NCBI GenBank assembly: GCA_944319735.1
Contig: CALUEU010000003.1
Location: forward strand, 62,001 to 126,000
Length of the DNA stretch: 64,000 nt
From: an uncultured Methanomassiliicoccus sp.
GTDB lineage: Archaea; Thermoplasmatota; Thermoplasmata; Methanomassiliicoccales; Methanomassiliicoccaceae
Direction of reading: 5' to 3'
Shown here: positions 8,549 to 17,412 of the stretch, one piece after another
Numbering within the stretch: the first letter of the stretch is position 1
How the letters are laid out: every line of letters begins with the position of its first letter
Notes under the pieces: model-generated
Database searches by the model: none
What the model saw: the letters and a program-made list of their open reading frames with translations, nothing else
Told to the model about the DNA's origin: nothing
Program-made: the position numbers and the translations under genes

Positions 8549-10059
8549 GCGGTCCCAAAGTATTCGAAGAAACTCACAAATCTGAGTCCAAGAGAATCAC
8601 AATCGATCCAATTACAAGATTAGAAGGTCACGGAAAAATCGAGATCTTCTTAAACGATGAAGGAAACGTTGCCCAGGCGTACTGGCAGGTTCCTGAACTT
8701 CGTGGATTCGAAAAATTCTGTATTGGCAGATCTGTAGATGAATTAAACAAAATCACACCTCGTCTCTGCGGTGTATGCCCCGGTGCTCACCACCTCGCTG
8801 CAACAAAAGCTCTTGATGGTGTATACAAGACTGAGCCTACAGAAACAGGAAAGAAACTGAGAGAGCTGTTTTACGCAGCTCACTACGTTCACAGCCACAT
8901 CGCTCACTTCTATGCCCTGGCTGCAGCTGACTTCGTTCTCGGACCAGCTGCTCCTGCAGCACAGAGAAACATTCTCGGTGTAGTTGACGCAGTAGGTGTA
9001 GAGATCGGTGGAGAAGTTATTAAACACCGTTCCTACGCTCAGAAAGTCCAGGAGATTCTGGGAGGAAAAGCCACACACCCAGTATGCGGTGTTCCCGGTG
9101 GTATGAGCAAGCCTCTCTCTGAGGATGACAGAGTAAAGATTGAAGGATGGGCAAAATCCACAGTTGACTTTGCTAAATTCACACTCAATCTCTTCAACGA
9201 CCTCGTCCTTAAGAACCAGCAGTATCTTGACATCATTGCAAGCCAGGATATCTACTACAATGAGACATACTATATGGGTCTTGTAGACAAAGACAACAAG
9301 ATCAACTTCTATGACGGTACACTCCGTGTAGTCGACCAGAAAGGAACTGAGAAATTCAAATTCCATCCAAACGACTATCTGGACTATATCGGAGAGCACG
9401 TTGAACCATGGTCTTATGAGAAATTCTGCTTCCTGAAGAAAGTAGGCTGGAATGGATTCACAGATGGACCAGAAAGCGGTATCTACAGATGCGCACCTCT
9501 CGCTAGGCTTAACGCATCCAGCGGTTTCACAACTCCGCTTGCTCAGCAGGCTTATGAAGGAATGTTTGGAACATTCAGGGACCTTGGTGTTGAAGGACCA
9601 GTCCACAATACAATGGCTTACCACTGGGCCAGAGTAATTGAACTTATGCACGCTGCAGAATTACTCCTTGACCTTGCACAGGATCCAAGCATAACCAACA
9701 AAGACATTAAAGCCCCAGCAGGAGAACCAGGCGAAGGTATCGGCTGTATCGAAGCACCTCGTGGTGTACTTATCCACCACTATGTTGCTGATGAAGAGGG
9801 AATTACAACTGATGTAAACCTTGTAGTCGGTACAACCAACAACAACGCACCAATCAACCTGTCAGTTAGGAAAGCTGCAAAAGCTTTAATCAAGAACTGG
9901 GAAGTTTCTCCTGGTCTGCTCAACATGGTTGAGATGGCTTACCGTGCTTACGATCCATGCAACTCCTGCGCTACACACAGCTTACCAGGTAAAATGCCTA
10001 TCAAAGCTGTTGTCAGGAACGCTGACGGATCAGTCTATCAGGAACTTCAGAATTTCTGA
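8545..10059 (+). CDS. mvhA: F420-non-reducing [NiFe] hydrogenase large subunit MvhA
   Basis: Catalytic subunit that splits H2 at the Ni-Fe centre. Both nickel-binding motifs are intact: RLCGVCPGAHH near residue 73-83 and DPCNSCATH near 470-478. The latter is followed by a peptide of about 26 residues that the maturation protease should remove after the histidine. No selenocysteine (in-frame TGA) occurs. No membrane anchor or signal is present, in line with a cytosolic Mvh complex. The gene ends the hdrA-mvhDGA operon; a pyrimidine-rich stretch with a T7 run follows at about 10080-10106 and may terminate transcription. Confidence 0.97.
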   Translation: MSGPKVFEETHKSESKRITIDPITRLEGHGKIEIFLNDEGNVAQAYWQVPELRGFEKFCIGRSVDELNKITPRLCGVCPGAHHLAATKALDGVYKTEPTETGKKLRELFYAAHYVHSHIAHFYALAAADFVLGPAAPAAQRNILGVVDAVGVEIGGEVIKHRSYAQKVQEILGGKATHPVCGVPGGMSKPLSEDDRVKIEGWAKSTVDFAKFTLNLFNDLVLKNQQYLDIIASQDIYYNETYYMGLVDKDNKINFYDGTLRVVDQKGTEKFKFHPNDYLDYIGEHVEPWSYEKFCFLKKVGWNGFTDGPESGIYRCAPLARLNASSGFTTPLAQQAYEGMFGTFRDLGVEGPVHNTMAYHWARVIELMHAAELLLDLAQDPSITNKDIKAPAGEPGEGIGCIEAPRGVLIHHYVADEEGITTDVNLVVGTTNNNAPINLSVRKAAKALIKNWEVSPGLLNMVEMAYRAYDPCNSCATHSLPGKMPIKAVVRNADGSVYQELQNF

Positions 10060-10080
10060 AGCTCTTGAAACAACAAAACA

Positions 10081-10112
10081 AACCCCTTCCCCTTTACCTT
10101 TTTTTGGTTATG
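10081..10112 (+). terminator. Poly-pyrimidine terminator after mvhA
   Basis: A C/T-rich tract ending in TTTTTTT and followed by another T-rich stretch lies 25-50 bases after the mvhA stop, with no strong hairpin. Archaeal transcription often stops at such U-rich runs. Confidence 0.5.
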
Positions 10113-10183
10113 TTGTTTGATTTAGAATTTGATTTTATTAAATAAATAATCTAATCATTGAAAATATTTTTAAATATAACTAA

Positions 10184-10987
10184 TTAATATTTATGACTCT
10201 CAGGTTTTGGCTGAGTACGAATTCTTCTGGGTTGCTGGATTCTCAGAGATTCAATAGTTCCTAAATAAATTCCATCAGGAAGATATACTTCAGCATTGTT
10301 TATGTCTGCCATTCCTTCTGAAAAGAGAGGCCCTAGCAGTTTACCTTTGTCTATATTCACCGGACTTCCTCCCAATGAACGGTTGAACGCTGGCATCATA
10401 ATGACTTCTTCTGGAATCTCCACATATCTTTGATATGCATCGTTTTTCATTCTGAATTTTACCCAGCATGGCTCTTTGCTTACATTTCCTAAAGAGTCTA
10501 TCAATGCCACTGAGGGATGATTATGAGCGATAATCAAAGTCTTACGGGACATCACTTCTGGAGAAGGCCATGTGTGGCCGTGAGCAAAACCAACATCTCC
10601 CAAAGTGAATCCAGTTGAAGGGTGTACATTAATTCCTTCTGGTAAAAATTCTTCAATGTTTGTATCGTGGTTTCCTCTAACTAGATCTACAGTTCCATAA
10701 TGGTGCAACATCTTCCTGAAAAACGGGGGAAGTTCACGATACTCCTGTCTGGTAGATCCTGGAACTTTATTTTTAACATCGCCGACGATTATGAGTCTTT
10801 CTTTCCCTTCACTCAAATGAGTCAGTTCTCTCTCCATTCTGTTTGTTTGAGATGGTACATGAACTCCTTTAGCATTATATTCCGATTCTAGACCAATATG
10901 CAAATCTCCTACACATATGGCCTTAAACTCTTCAATTTCTAAGACCAGATGGTCTATAATCGGAACAGCTGATGTCATCAATTTCAC
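10184..10987 (-). CDS. Metallophosphoesterase, archaeal YmdB/SbcD-like
   Basis: Calcineurin-like phosphoesterase of about 267 residues. The dimetal motifs are visible: VGDLHIG (D-x-H) near residue 26, VGDVKNK near 69, RGNHD near 100, and later AHGHTW and AHNHPS near 135-157. This matches the archaeal family of MJ0037-type phosphoesterases of unknown substrate that often lie beside DNA-repair genes. Here it is downstream of nnr on the same strand, separated by about 38 bases, and is probably co-transcribed with it. An alternative start is the methionine at residue 4. Substrate unknown. Confidence 0.75.
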   Translation of the reverse strand: MKLMTSAVPIIDHLVLEIEEFKAICVGDLHIGLESEYNAKGVHVPSQTNRMERELTHLSEGKERLIIVGDVKNKVPGSTRQEYRELPPFFRKMLHHYGTVDLVRGNHDTNIEEFLPEGINVHPSTGFTLGDVGFAHGHTWPSPEVMSRKTLIIAHNHPSVALIDSLGNVSKEPCWVKFRMKNDAYQRYVEIPEEVIMMPAFNRSLGGSPVNIDKGKLLGPLFSEGMADINNAEVYLPDGIYLGTIESLRIQQPRRIRTQPKPESHKY

Positions 10988-11025
10988 ACAGCAGGTAATA
11001 AGAAAAAAAGGTTGGGATTTGACAA

Positions 11026-12459
11026 TCAGATTCTGCGAAGATACTTGCGCAGGACTGCTGGGATCTTGTCAATGACATCCGTGGCTGTAAATCCATATTC
11101 AAGAGATTCAAATGCCATATCTCCAGCGGCTCCGTTGGTAAACGTTGCAATTCTGGCAGCATTGAAAGGAGAAATTTCTTTGGAAAGCATGGCAACAGCT
11201 TCTCCTGCAAGAACATCTCCGGTGCCTCCGACGCTCATTCTGGAATTCCCAGTGCGGTTGATTTTTGTCCATTTTCCATTGGTGATAATGTCTTCCTTTC
11301 CCTTTACGATTAAGACACATTCAAGCTCTTTAGCCGCAGCAATTGCAGCTTCTCGGGAGACATCTTCATTCGTAAGAACTTTAAATTCCCTGGCATGTGG
11401 AGTAAGAATGCATTCCTTGCCGTCCAGTATTGAAAGGTCTGAGGAAATGGCAGTAATGGCATCAGCGTCAATTACCATCGGTTTGCTGCATTTAGAAACA
11501 ATCATCCTCACAGCTTCTTGTGTTTTTTCATCCTTACCCAGACCGGGACCTATGAGAATTGCGTCAACGTTCTTTGCGATTTCCATGATCTTCTCTACAT
11601 CTTCTGGGCACAAAACATCCTGTGACAGCTTGTGAACAATTAAATCCGGTGAGTATGAAGCAATAGGAATGTAGGAGGCAGCTGGTGTAGCGATATGTAC
11701 TAGATCAGCACCTATTCTCAATGCACCCATTCCTGCTAAGGCGGGAGCTCCAGTATATGGGCCTCCACCGACGATCAGTACTTTGCCATTTTCTCCTTTG
11801 TGAGAGTCAGGACGGTTCTTTGGGTAATAAACAAATTCTCCAGGGCCTACAGCATTGTAAGCATCCTGAGGGATCCCTATATCCATAACTATGATTTCTC
11901 CTGAGTTTTCAGGAGTCATTCCTTCCTTGACTTCAGTAAACGTGACTGTATATTGAGGCTTGATGGCGACATCAGTCAGAAGGCCAGAAGGAACATCTAT
12001 TGAAACTATAGTTGTGTCAGCTGCATTTATTCTTTTAATTAATGTTCTATATGGCTCCCTTACTTCAGTGAGATTTCCAGTGCCCAGCAAAGCATCAATG
12101 ACTATGTCAAAGTTAGAAAAGTTTGCACCTACGGATGAAAACGCCACATGTTTTATCCTCTCATATGCACGTTTTGCATTTTCAGTTCTGATCTCTGCAG
12201 GAGGACTGGCCAGCAATACAGTGACGTCACAATATCTCAAAAGATTTCTTGCAGCTACGAATCCATCGCCGGCATTATTTCCCACTCCGCATACTATGGC
12301 AACCTTCTTCTCAGCTCCAAACTCTTTAACAATAGCTTCTGCAACGGCTTCACCTGCGTTTTCCATCAATGAATCGATGGATACGCCCAGGTGTTCTGAA
12401 TTTATATCAAGGACTCTTACTTCTCTGAATGGGAGCATAGAGGAGTATAGTCTTCGCAT
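11026..12459 (-). CDS. nnr: Bifunctional NAD(P)H-hydrate repair enzyme Nnr
   Basis: Repairs hydrated NADH/NADPH: an N-terminal epimerase domain (YjeF_N; GVGNNAGDGFVAARNL, then DALLGTG) interconverts the R and S hydrates, and a C-terminal ADP-dependent dehydratase (carbohydrate-kinase fold; GGGPYTGAPALAGMGALR, IGPGLG, VIDADAI, and catalytic GGTGDVLAG near the end) restores NAD(P)H. The frame is open to 12537, but a TATA-like TTTATTAA lies near 12507, so initiation at 12459 (MRRLYSSML) or 12438 (MLPFREVRVLD, closest to the family start) is more likely. Neither has a clear Shine-Dalgarno. Confidence 0.93.
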   Translation of the reverse strand: MRRLYSSMLPFREVRVLDINSEHLGVSIDSLMENAGEAVAEAIVKEFGAEKKVAIVCGVGNNAGDGFVAARNLLRYCDVTVLLASPPAEIRTENAKRAYERIKHVAFSSVGANFSNFDIVIDALLGTGNLTEVREPYRTLIKRINAADTTIVSIDVPSGLLTDVAIKPQYTVTFTEVKEGMTPENSGEIIVMDIGIPQDAYNAVGPGEFVYYPKNRPDSHKGENGKVLIVGGGPYTGAPALAGMGALRIGADLVHIATPAASYIPIASYSPDLIVHKLSQDVLCPEDVEKIMEIAKNVDAILIGPGLGKDEKTQEAVRMIVSKCSKPMVIDADAITAISSDLSILDGKECILTPHAREFKVLTNEDVSREAAIAAAKELECVLIVKGKEDIITNGKWTKINRTGNSRMSVGGTGDVLAGEAVAMLSKEISPFNAARIATFTNGAAGDMAFESLEYGFTATDVIDKIPAVLRKYLRRI

Positions 12460-12600
12460 GATTAATCTTTCGTTGATGCACCAAGACGATGGCTTTTCTT
12501 TTGTGGTTAATAAACGCTTTAAACAAAATATGCTCATTTAGCAATATTAAGAAATAAAATTATTGATAGAAATATATCCAATATGCCGAAAAGAAATATT

Positions 12601-12608
12601 CTTATATA
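12601..12608 (+). promoter_or_regulatory. TATA box for DUF211 gene
   Basis: CTTATATA at 12601-12608, 47-40 bases before the TTG start of the DUF211 gene, predicts transcription from about 12630 and a short leader. Confidence 0.5.
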
Positions 12609-12647
12609 GGGGCTTATTGATCAATCATTTGGATAAGTGATCCGTAA

Positions 12648-12932
12648 TTGAGCGACTTAAGAAGGTTAGTACTTGATGTACTAAAGCCGCATAATCCGTC
12701 TATCATAGACGTGGCCCAGCAATTGAGCGTACTTGAGGGTATTTCCGGTGTAAATGTTTCCATAAAAGAAGTTGATCAGGAAACCGAAACTGTGAAAATA
12801 ACTATCAAAGGCAACTCCATCGACTATGATCTGGTCGATGAAACTATAAGAGAAGCAGGTGCCGTAATCCACTCAGTGGATAATGTTTCAGCCGGTAAAG
12901 AGCTGGTCGATGAGTTAGAAACTCAGGACTAA
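12648..12932 (+). CDS. DUF211 family protein
   Basis: Small (94-residue) ferredoxin-fold protein of the archaeal DUF211 family (MTH889 type). It opens SDLRRLVLDVLKPHNPSI and contains LEGISGVNVSIKEVDQETE and the GAVIHSVDNVSAGKE segment that define the family. The start is TTG, preceded by GTGATC, a plausible ribosome site. It is followed after about 30 bases by a VIT/CCC1-like membrane protein; the two are commonly adjacent in archaea, suggesting a shared role, perhaps metal-ion (calcium or iron) handling, but no function has been shown here. Confidence 0.85.
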   Translation: MSDLRRLVLDVLKPHNPSIIDVAQQLSVLEGISGVNVSIKEVDQETETVKITIKGNSIDYDLVDETIREAGAVIHSVDNVSAGKELVDELETQD

Positions 12933-12961
12933 ACACCATCACATAACGTAGGTGTCTTTGC

Positions 12962-13552
12962 TTGTCTGACGAAGGATTTTTGCAGAACATGAAAACTGCT
13001 CTGCATGAACCAGAAACCGGTCCAACCCTAAGAAGGCTTTTTGTAAATACCATATTTGACAGTACCTTTGTCATACTGGGTATTTTGATCGCCTCTGCGT
13101 TTTCCAGTCAACCTAACTATCACATTGTAGTGGCAACCATCGTAACAAGTAGCGTCGCTCTTGGGATTTCAACTGGAGTAAGTGTCTACGAAGCTGAAAA
13201 CATGGAACAGTCCATCAAAATGAAAGAAATGGAACGCGCCATGTTGACTTCATTAGAGAATACAAAACTCAAAAGAATCTCAAAGTCAACGACTTATTTA
13301 TTGGCTGCCGTAAACCTTTCAGCTCCTATCATGTCTGGTCTGGCGACATTGTCTCCTTTCTTGATTCTAGGTCCTGATAACATAAAAACCGCCGCATACA
13401 TAAGCTTGGTAATTGCCATAGGCATATTGTTTGCAGTCGGAGCAATGATGGGAAGGTCTGGACAGCGTAATCCTTGGGTACAAGGTGCCAGAATGGCTGT
13501 TGCTGGTATTGGAGCGTTCATCATCTGTTATTGGATTGAATCGCTTATGTAA
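12962..13552 (+). CDS. VIT1/CCC1-like integral membrane protein (TIGR00267 type)
   Basis: 196-residue membrane protein with about five predicted segments (around residues 28-48, 55-75, 110-130, 140-160, 172-192) and a cytosolic loop with an EMERAMLTSLENT helix. The fold and the position after a DUF211 gene match the VIT-type family that in other organisms moves iron or manganese across membranes. TTG start. It is short of the full metal-binding helix of plant VIT1, so the ion is uncertain. A GGGG/CCCC hairpin followed by T-rich sequence (13563-13592) follows the stop. Confidence 0.65.
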   Translation: MSDEGFLQNMKTALHEPETGPTLRRLFVNTIFDSTFVILGILIASAFSSQPNYHIVVATIVTSSVALGISTGVSVYEAENMEQSIKMKEMERAMLTSLENTKLKRISKSTTYLLAAVNLSAPIMSGLATLSPFLILGPDNIKTAAYISLVIAIGILFAVGAMMGRSGQRNPWVQGARMAVAGIGAFIICYWIESLM

Positions 13553-13562
13553 ACTCTACATA

Positions 13563-13592
13563 TGGGGGATCAAAACCCCCTCTTATATTTTT
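13563..13592 (+). terminator. Hairpin terminator after VIT-like gene
   Basis: GGGG...CCCC inverted repeat followed by CTCTTATATTTTT, just after the stop codon. Confidence 0.55.
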
Positions 13593-13741
13593 AGACGATT
13601 TTTAATTTCGATCCGTCAATTAATAAATTATTATGGATGAACTTGGCAGATGTGCATGTTCTACAATTCGTACAACCATAGAGTATTTTATTATTGGATG
13701 CCATTGACCAAGAGCAGTTGTAATATTCTGAGAGTGGTTTC

Positions 13742-14383
13742 ATGAAATTTCTTGTATTGACTGACATACACGGTAATGAAGAAGTATCTTCCTGGGCAAA
13801 TAAGCTCATCAAAGAGAATGAAGCAGATTTTGTAATAATCTTAGGGGACATTACTCAGTTTGGACCTAAAAGCTGGGCAGAGAATTTCCTATCTGCCTTT
13901 GAAGTTCCAGTTTATTCTGTAGCGGGTAATTGTGACCCTCCAAAAGAGATAATGGAAGCTATTGAAGAAAAAGCGAATCTGATGCATAAGAAAAAAACAG
14001 TCATTGATGGAGTTCCTTTCATAGGCCTTGGTGGATCAAACCCAACAATCTTCAACACTCCTTTTGAGCTAAGCGAAGAAGAAATCGAATCGTCTCTAGA
14101 GCCACTCATGGAAGAAAATTCTGTTCTTGTTCTACATGCACCTCCAATGGGCATAAACGATACAATACCCAGTGGTGCCCATGTTGGAAGCACCTCAATC
14201 AAAGCGATTGTGGATAAATATCATCCCAGGCTTGTTCTTTCAGGGCATATCCATGAAGCTAGAGGAATGATAGAAGAAAATAAAACAATTTTTATAAATC
14301 CTGGTCCTGCAATGAGTGGATATTCCGCAATGATCACAATCGACGGAGACAAAACTGAGATCGAGATGCTAGAACTAGAGTGA
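13742..14383 (+). CDS. Metallophosphoesterase (YfcE/MJ0936-like)
   Basis: Calcineurin-like phosphoesterase of 213 residues. Metal-ligand motifs are all present: LTDIHGN near residue 6, LGDITQFG near 35, GNCD near 60, VLHAPP near 121 and SGHIHE near 157-162. Proteins of this type in archaea hydrolyse phosphodiesters in vitro but the natural substrate is unknown. It stands alone with its own short upstream region (13593-13741), where no RNA or operator is evident. An inverted repeat CGGCATA/TATGCCG follows at 14399-14418. Confidence 0.8.
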   Translation: MKFLVLTDIHGNEEVSSWANKLIKENEADFVIILGDITQFGPKSWAENFLSAFEVPVYSVAGNCDPPKEIMEAIEEKANLMHKKKTVIDGVPFIGLGGSNPTIFNTPFELSEEEIESSLEPLMEENSVLVLHAPPMGINDTIPSGAHVGSTSIKAIVDKYHPRLVLSGHIHEARGMIEENKTIFINPGPAMSGYSAMITIDGDKTEIEMLELE

Positions 14384-14398
14384 TGGCTGCATCGTAAC

Positions 14399-14418
14399 CG
14401 GCATATATCTGTATGCCG
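14399..14418. repeat. Inverted repeat CGGCATA/TATGCCG
   Basis: Seven-base stem with a six-base loop between the phosphoesterase and the Sel1-repeat gene. There is no T-run after it, so it may be an mRNA hairpin or an operator for the downstream gene. Confidence 0.4.
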
Positions 14419-14475
14419 TCACTCGTAGCACACAGTTCAATCAAGGAGCAAAAATACCGAGATTGGAGATGCAAA

Positions 14476-16011
14476 ATGTCAGAAACTAATAATATTGAGC
14501 CTGCTGAGAACAACCAGTCGGTTGAAAGTCCAGTAAAGGAAGATGTGAATAAAGAAGAATGCTGTGCAGTACAGATCGAATCAGAACCGGAAAAGACGCC
14601 TGAAACTCCGGCAGAAACAGTTCAGGCAGAATCCCCAGAATCTGAAAATCCCAGCGAGCCTCTGCAGGAAACAGAAAATTCTGAACAGAAATCTGCACAA
14701 GAGGCTGAAGAGTCTGCACGAGCGGCAATCGAAGAACTTATCAAGTTGGCCGAATCCGGAGATGCGTCCGCACAGCTAAAAATGGGACGCAAATACTGGA
14801 AGGGAACAGAAATTGAAAAAGATGTAGAAAAGGCCATCAAATTCTATGCACTTGCTGCGGAGCAGGATATAAGCGACGCTCAATATGAATTAGGCATGAT
14901 CTACCTTAAAGGCACGGATGTGGAACAAAATTACGAAAAAGCTAGAGATCTGTTCCTAAAATCTGCAGACCACAATCACATAATGGCTCAGTATAATCTT
15001 GGGATCCTTTACCAGAAGGGCAGAGGGGTAGAGCAGAATAATGAAGAGGCCGTAAAGTGGTACACTTTAGCATCTAAACGTGGCCATTCTTTAGCAATGA
15101 ACAACCTTGGGCAGCTGTATATGCTTGGGCGTGGAACAGAACCAAATCCAACACAAGCCGTCAGACTTTATCGTAAAGCTGCAGACAAAGGATGCCCCGG
15201 AGCATTCTGTAATCTGGGATGGGCATACCTGACTGGAACTGGTACAGATGAAAATTATGACAAGGCTGTAGAATGCTTTACTAGGGGAGCAGAAAAGGGG
15301 AATCAGGAATGCAAAAATGCCCTAATCATTCTTGGGAATGATGAATCTGCTAAGAAAGAAGCAGTGGATTGGTATATCAATGCCTCACGTAAATGGGGTG
15401 TAGAAGCCCAATACCGCTTAGCGTGGATGTATATGAATGGCAAGGGAGTCTATCGCAATCCCAGGGAAGCGATGAAGCTTTACAGGAGAGCTGCAGATAG
15501 GGGCCATGCTTGCTCCCAGTATGCTCTTGCCATGATTGCTTTAGATGATCTGGGAGTTGCTCAAAAAGACTCCAGAGTTCTTGAGTGGATGATGATGGCC
15601 GCAGCACAGGGGCTTCCAGAGGCTCAGTACCGTCTTGGGTGGATGTATCAAAACAGAAAAGGAGTCAATAGAGATTTGAAGAAAGCTGCAGAATGGTATA
15701 TGAAAGCCGCAGAAAAAGAATATCCGAAAGCAGAAAATGCCATCGCCCGTGCCTACATGAGCGGTTGGGGGGTCCCCCAGAGTGATGAGGAAGCCATCCG
15801 CTGGTATAGAAAATCTGCTGACAGGGGAGACGCTGAAGCTCAATATCGCATAGGAACAATGTATCTAAAAGGACGCAGTGTTGAACGTGATCTGAAAAAG
15901 GCTGCAGAATGGTACATGAAAGCTGCTGAACAAGGTCATGAAAAAGCGATAGAAGCTATCGAGGGTGCAGAAGCACTTTTGAAAGAAGCTGAAAAACCTC
16001 AGGAAGAGTAA
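14476..16011 (+). CDS. Sel1-repeat (TPR-like) protein
   Basis: About 511 residues, from the ATG at 14476 (GGAG eight bases before it). The first ~85 residues are acidic, Glu/Ser/Pro-rich and probably disordered. From about residue 85 to 490 there are roughly eleven Sel1 repeats, each about 36 residues with the pattern A..G...AQY.LG.MY..G.GV..D...A..WY..AA. Such solenoids scaffold protein complexes. No signal peptide or membrane segment is seen, so it is likely cytosolic. Sel1 proteins are frequent in host-associated microbes; the partner is unknown. A CCGGTT/AACCGG hairpin follows at about 16062-16079. Confidence 0.85.
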   Translation: MSETNNIEPAENNQSVESPVKEDVNKEECCAVQIESEPEKTPETPAETVQAESPESENPSEPLQETENSEQKSAQEAEESARAAIEELIKLAESGDASAQLKMGRKYWKGTEIEKDVEKAIKFYALAAEQDISDAQYELGMIYLKGTDVEQNYEKARDLFLKSADHNHIMAQYNLGILYQKGRGVEQNNEEAVKWYTLASKRGHSLAMNNLGQLYMLGRGTEPNPTQAVRLYRKAADKGCPGAFCNLGWAYLTGTGTDENYDKAVECFTRGAEKGNQECKNALIILGNDESAKKEAVDWYINASRKWGVEAQYRLAWMYMNGKGVYRNPREAMKLYRRAADRGHACSQYALAMIALDDLGVAQKDSRVLEWMMMAAAQGLPEAQYRLGWMYQNRKGVNRDLKKAAEWYMKAAEKEYPKAENAIARAYMSGWGVPQSDEEAIRWYRKSADRGDAEAQYRIGTMYLKGRSVERDLKKAAEWYMKAAEQGHEKAIEAIEGAEALLKEAEKPQEE

Positions 16012-16061
16012 ACATTTCACCAATGGCTTTGAGTACGATTCCTCCAAAGATCCTCAAAGCC

Positions 16062-16079
16062 CGGTTTTAATTAACCGGC
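16062..16079. terminator. Hairpin between convergent Sel1 and DUF1638 genes
   Basis: CCGGTT...AACCGG inverted repeat with an AT-rich loop, lying between two convergent genes; a probable bidirectional stop. Confidence 0.45.
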
Positions 16080-16090
16080 GTGTAATTCGT

Positions 16091-16723
16091 TTAAGATTCT
16101 AATGTGTCATCTGCAAAAAGTTTTTTCAGTTTTGCAATTGCCACTTCTATACTTTTTATGTTGCCGACTGTGCATTCATGTTTGAATCCCAGTTCCTGAG
16201 CAAACTTTTCTGACAGATCCACGTAGTGTTCTTTGTCCCCTATTCCTGTATCAACATATAGACATCTGGAATATGCATCGAAGATTATGTCCAGAAACAT
16301 CTCAGGAGGGAAACCCTCATCCATCATAGCATCAAGGTGCATCTCTTTGATCAGACCGTCTTTACCGTTTTCAGCCCATCCCGGACTGCTGAACCAGGTA
16401 CCTGGACAAATCTGTTTTTCTCTCTCATATTCTTCAGGACCGAGTATGACTTCTATGCAGTCTGCACCTTCTAGCATTACAGTGGGGACATCCAACCCAT
16501 CTGTGAAATTTTCTAAAGCCTGGCAGACAGCGAATCCTAAAAAAATTCCGTCTACATCATCTTTTACTTTGTCTATGGCCTCTAGAATCTTCGCCTTCAT
16601 CTCATCTGGATAAACATGTATGCTGTATTCCAGGTATTCCTTCCGGACAAAATCCGGATCATCGGAGACTAGGAATTCAATCTCATGTTTCAAGATGTCG
16701 CATGCAACTATACCTAGTTTCAT
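16091..16723 (-). CDS. DUF1638 family protein
   Basis: 210 residues. The opening KLGIVACDILKHEIEFL, the internal IFLGFAVCQALENF and the AENGKDGLIKEMHLD segment match DUF1638, a family common in methanogens and other anaerobes that carry corrinoid-dependent methylamine methyltransferases and frequently encoded near them. A conserved cysteine lies near residue 8 and others near 69 and 92. No such methyltransferase is adjacent here. The function is unknown; by association it may assist methyltransferase or corrinoid chemistry. It converges with the Sel1 gene and stands alone. Confidence 0.75.
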   Translation of the reverse strand: MKLGIVACDILKHEIEFLVSDDPDFVRKEYLEYSIHVYPDEMKAKILEAIDKVKDDVDGIFLGFAVCQALENFTDGLDVPTVMLEGADCIEVILGPEEYEREKQICPGTWFSSPGWAENGKDGLIKEMHLDAMMDEGFPPEMFLDIIFDAYSRCLYVDTGIGDKEHYVDLSEKFAQELGFKHECTVGNIKSIEVAIAKLKKLFADDTLES

Positions 16724-16946
16724 AAAAACTTATTCTGTAACTATTGATAAAACTTTATCTTTTTATTTCTCACACGATGGATTTTATTATATATCAAAAT
16801 TGGAAGTATCTGCAATATCGCTATCGTCTGCTCTTTTATTGAAATTATTGCAAACTAGATCTGGCATTGAAGATCGTTGTAATTTTGCTACTAACACGCT
16901 GCATAAAGTTTTAATACAGGGGATATTTTAGCACCAGAAGATTAGT
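16724..16946. other. Divergent promoter region DUF1638 / rps8e
   Basis: 223-base AT-rich spacer between divergent genes. A TATA-like CATAAAGTTTTAA at about 16901-16913 would serve the ribosomal protein gene. Nothing else recognised. Confidence 0.4.
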
Positions 16947-17330
16947 ATGGCACTTTGGCAGGGAAAATCAAATCGTAAGCCAACAGGCGGTCGTCTGGTA
17001 AGGAACAGAAAGAAGCGCAGATTTGAAGTTGGTAGAGAACCTCTATTGACAAATCTGGGTGAAGAGAGCTTAAAGAAATATCGTACCCTTGGTGGCAACT
17101 CTAAAGTAAAAATGCTCAGCGCAGCATTCGCCAACGTCGTAGACCCTGCAACTAAGAAAGTAGTCAGGACAAAAATTGTAACTGTAAAAACAAATGCAGC
17201 CAACCCTAACTACGTTCAGCGTAACATTCTCAACCGTGGTGCAATTATCCAGACTGAAGTAGGACTTGCAAAAGTCACATCCAGACCTGGACAAGATGGA
17301 ACAGTTAACGCCGTACTGATTTCAGAGTAA
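16947..17330 (+). CDS. rps8e: 30S ribosomal protein S8e
   Basis: Archaeal/eukaryotic small-subunit protein S8e, 127 residues, complete. Begins MALWQGKSNRKPTGGR and has the basic RNRKKRRFEVGREP block, then NVVDPATKKVVRTKIVTVK and the C-terminal GAIIQTEVGLAKVTSRPGQDG signature. A TATA-like element lies about 40 bases upstream. A GGGCCC...GGGCCC hairpin (17340-17357) follows the stop. SRP19 follows after about 80 bases on the same strand. Confidence 0.97.
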   Translation: MALWQGKSNRKPTGGRLVRNRKKRRFEVGREPLLTNLGEESLKKYRTLGGNSKVKMLSAAFANVVDPATKKVVRTKIVTVKTNAANPNYVQRNILNRGAIIQTEVGLAKVTSRPGQDGTVNAVLISE

Positions 17331-17339
17331 ACAAAATAG

Positions 17340-17357
17340 GGCCCTGCCCTGGGCCCC
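17340..17357 (+). terminator. GC-rich hairpin after rps8e
   Basis: GGGCCC TGCCCT GGGCCC inverted repeat ten bases after the stop codon; no strong T-run follows. Confidence 0.45.
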
Positions 17358-17412
17358 ATTCTGAGATCTTGCAAAGGCATCTTTTTTATACATCTAATAC
17401 AGTGAAGAATGC

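Noticed and set aside
8743-9651. 302-codon minus-strand frame opposite mvhA
   Set aside because: Lies wholly under the well-supported hydrogenase gene; long antisense frames are common in such codon usage.
11012-11635. 207-codon plus-strand frame opposite nnr
   Set aside because: Antisense to a conserved enzyme with intact motifs; no ribosome site.
14413-14475. Longer N-terminus for the Sel1 protein
   Set aside because: The ATG at 14476 has GGAG at good spacing, and the extra residues are basic and unlike the protein.
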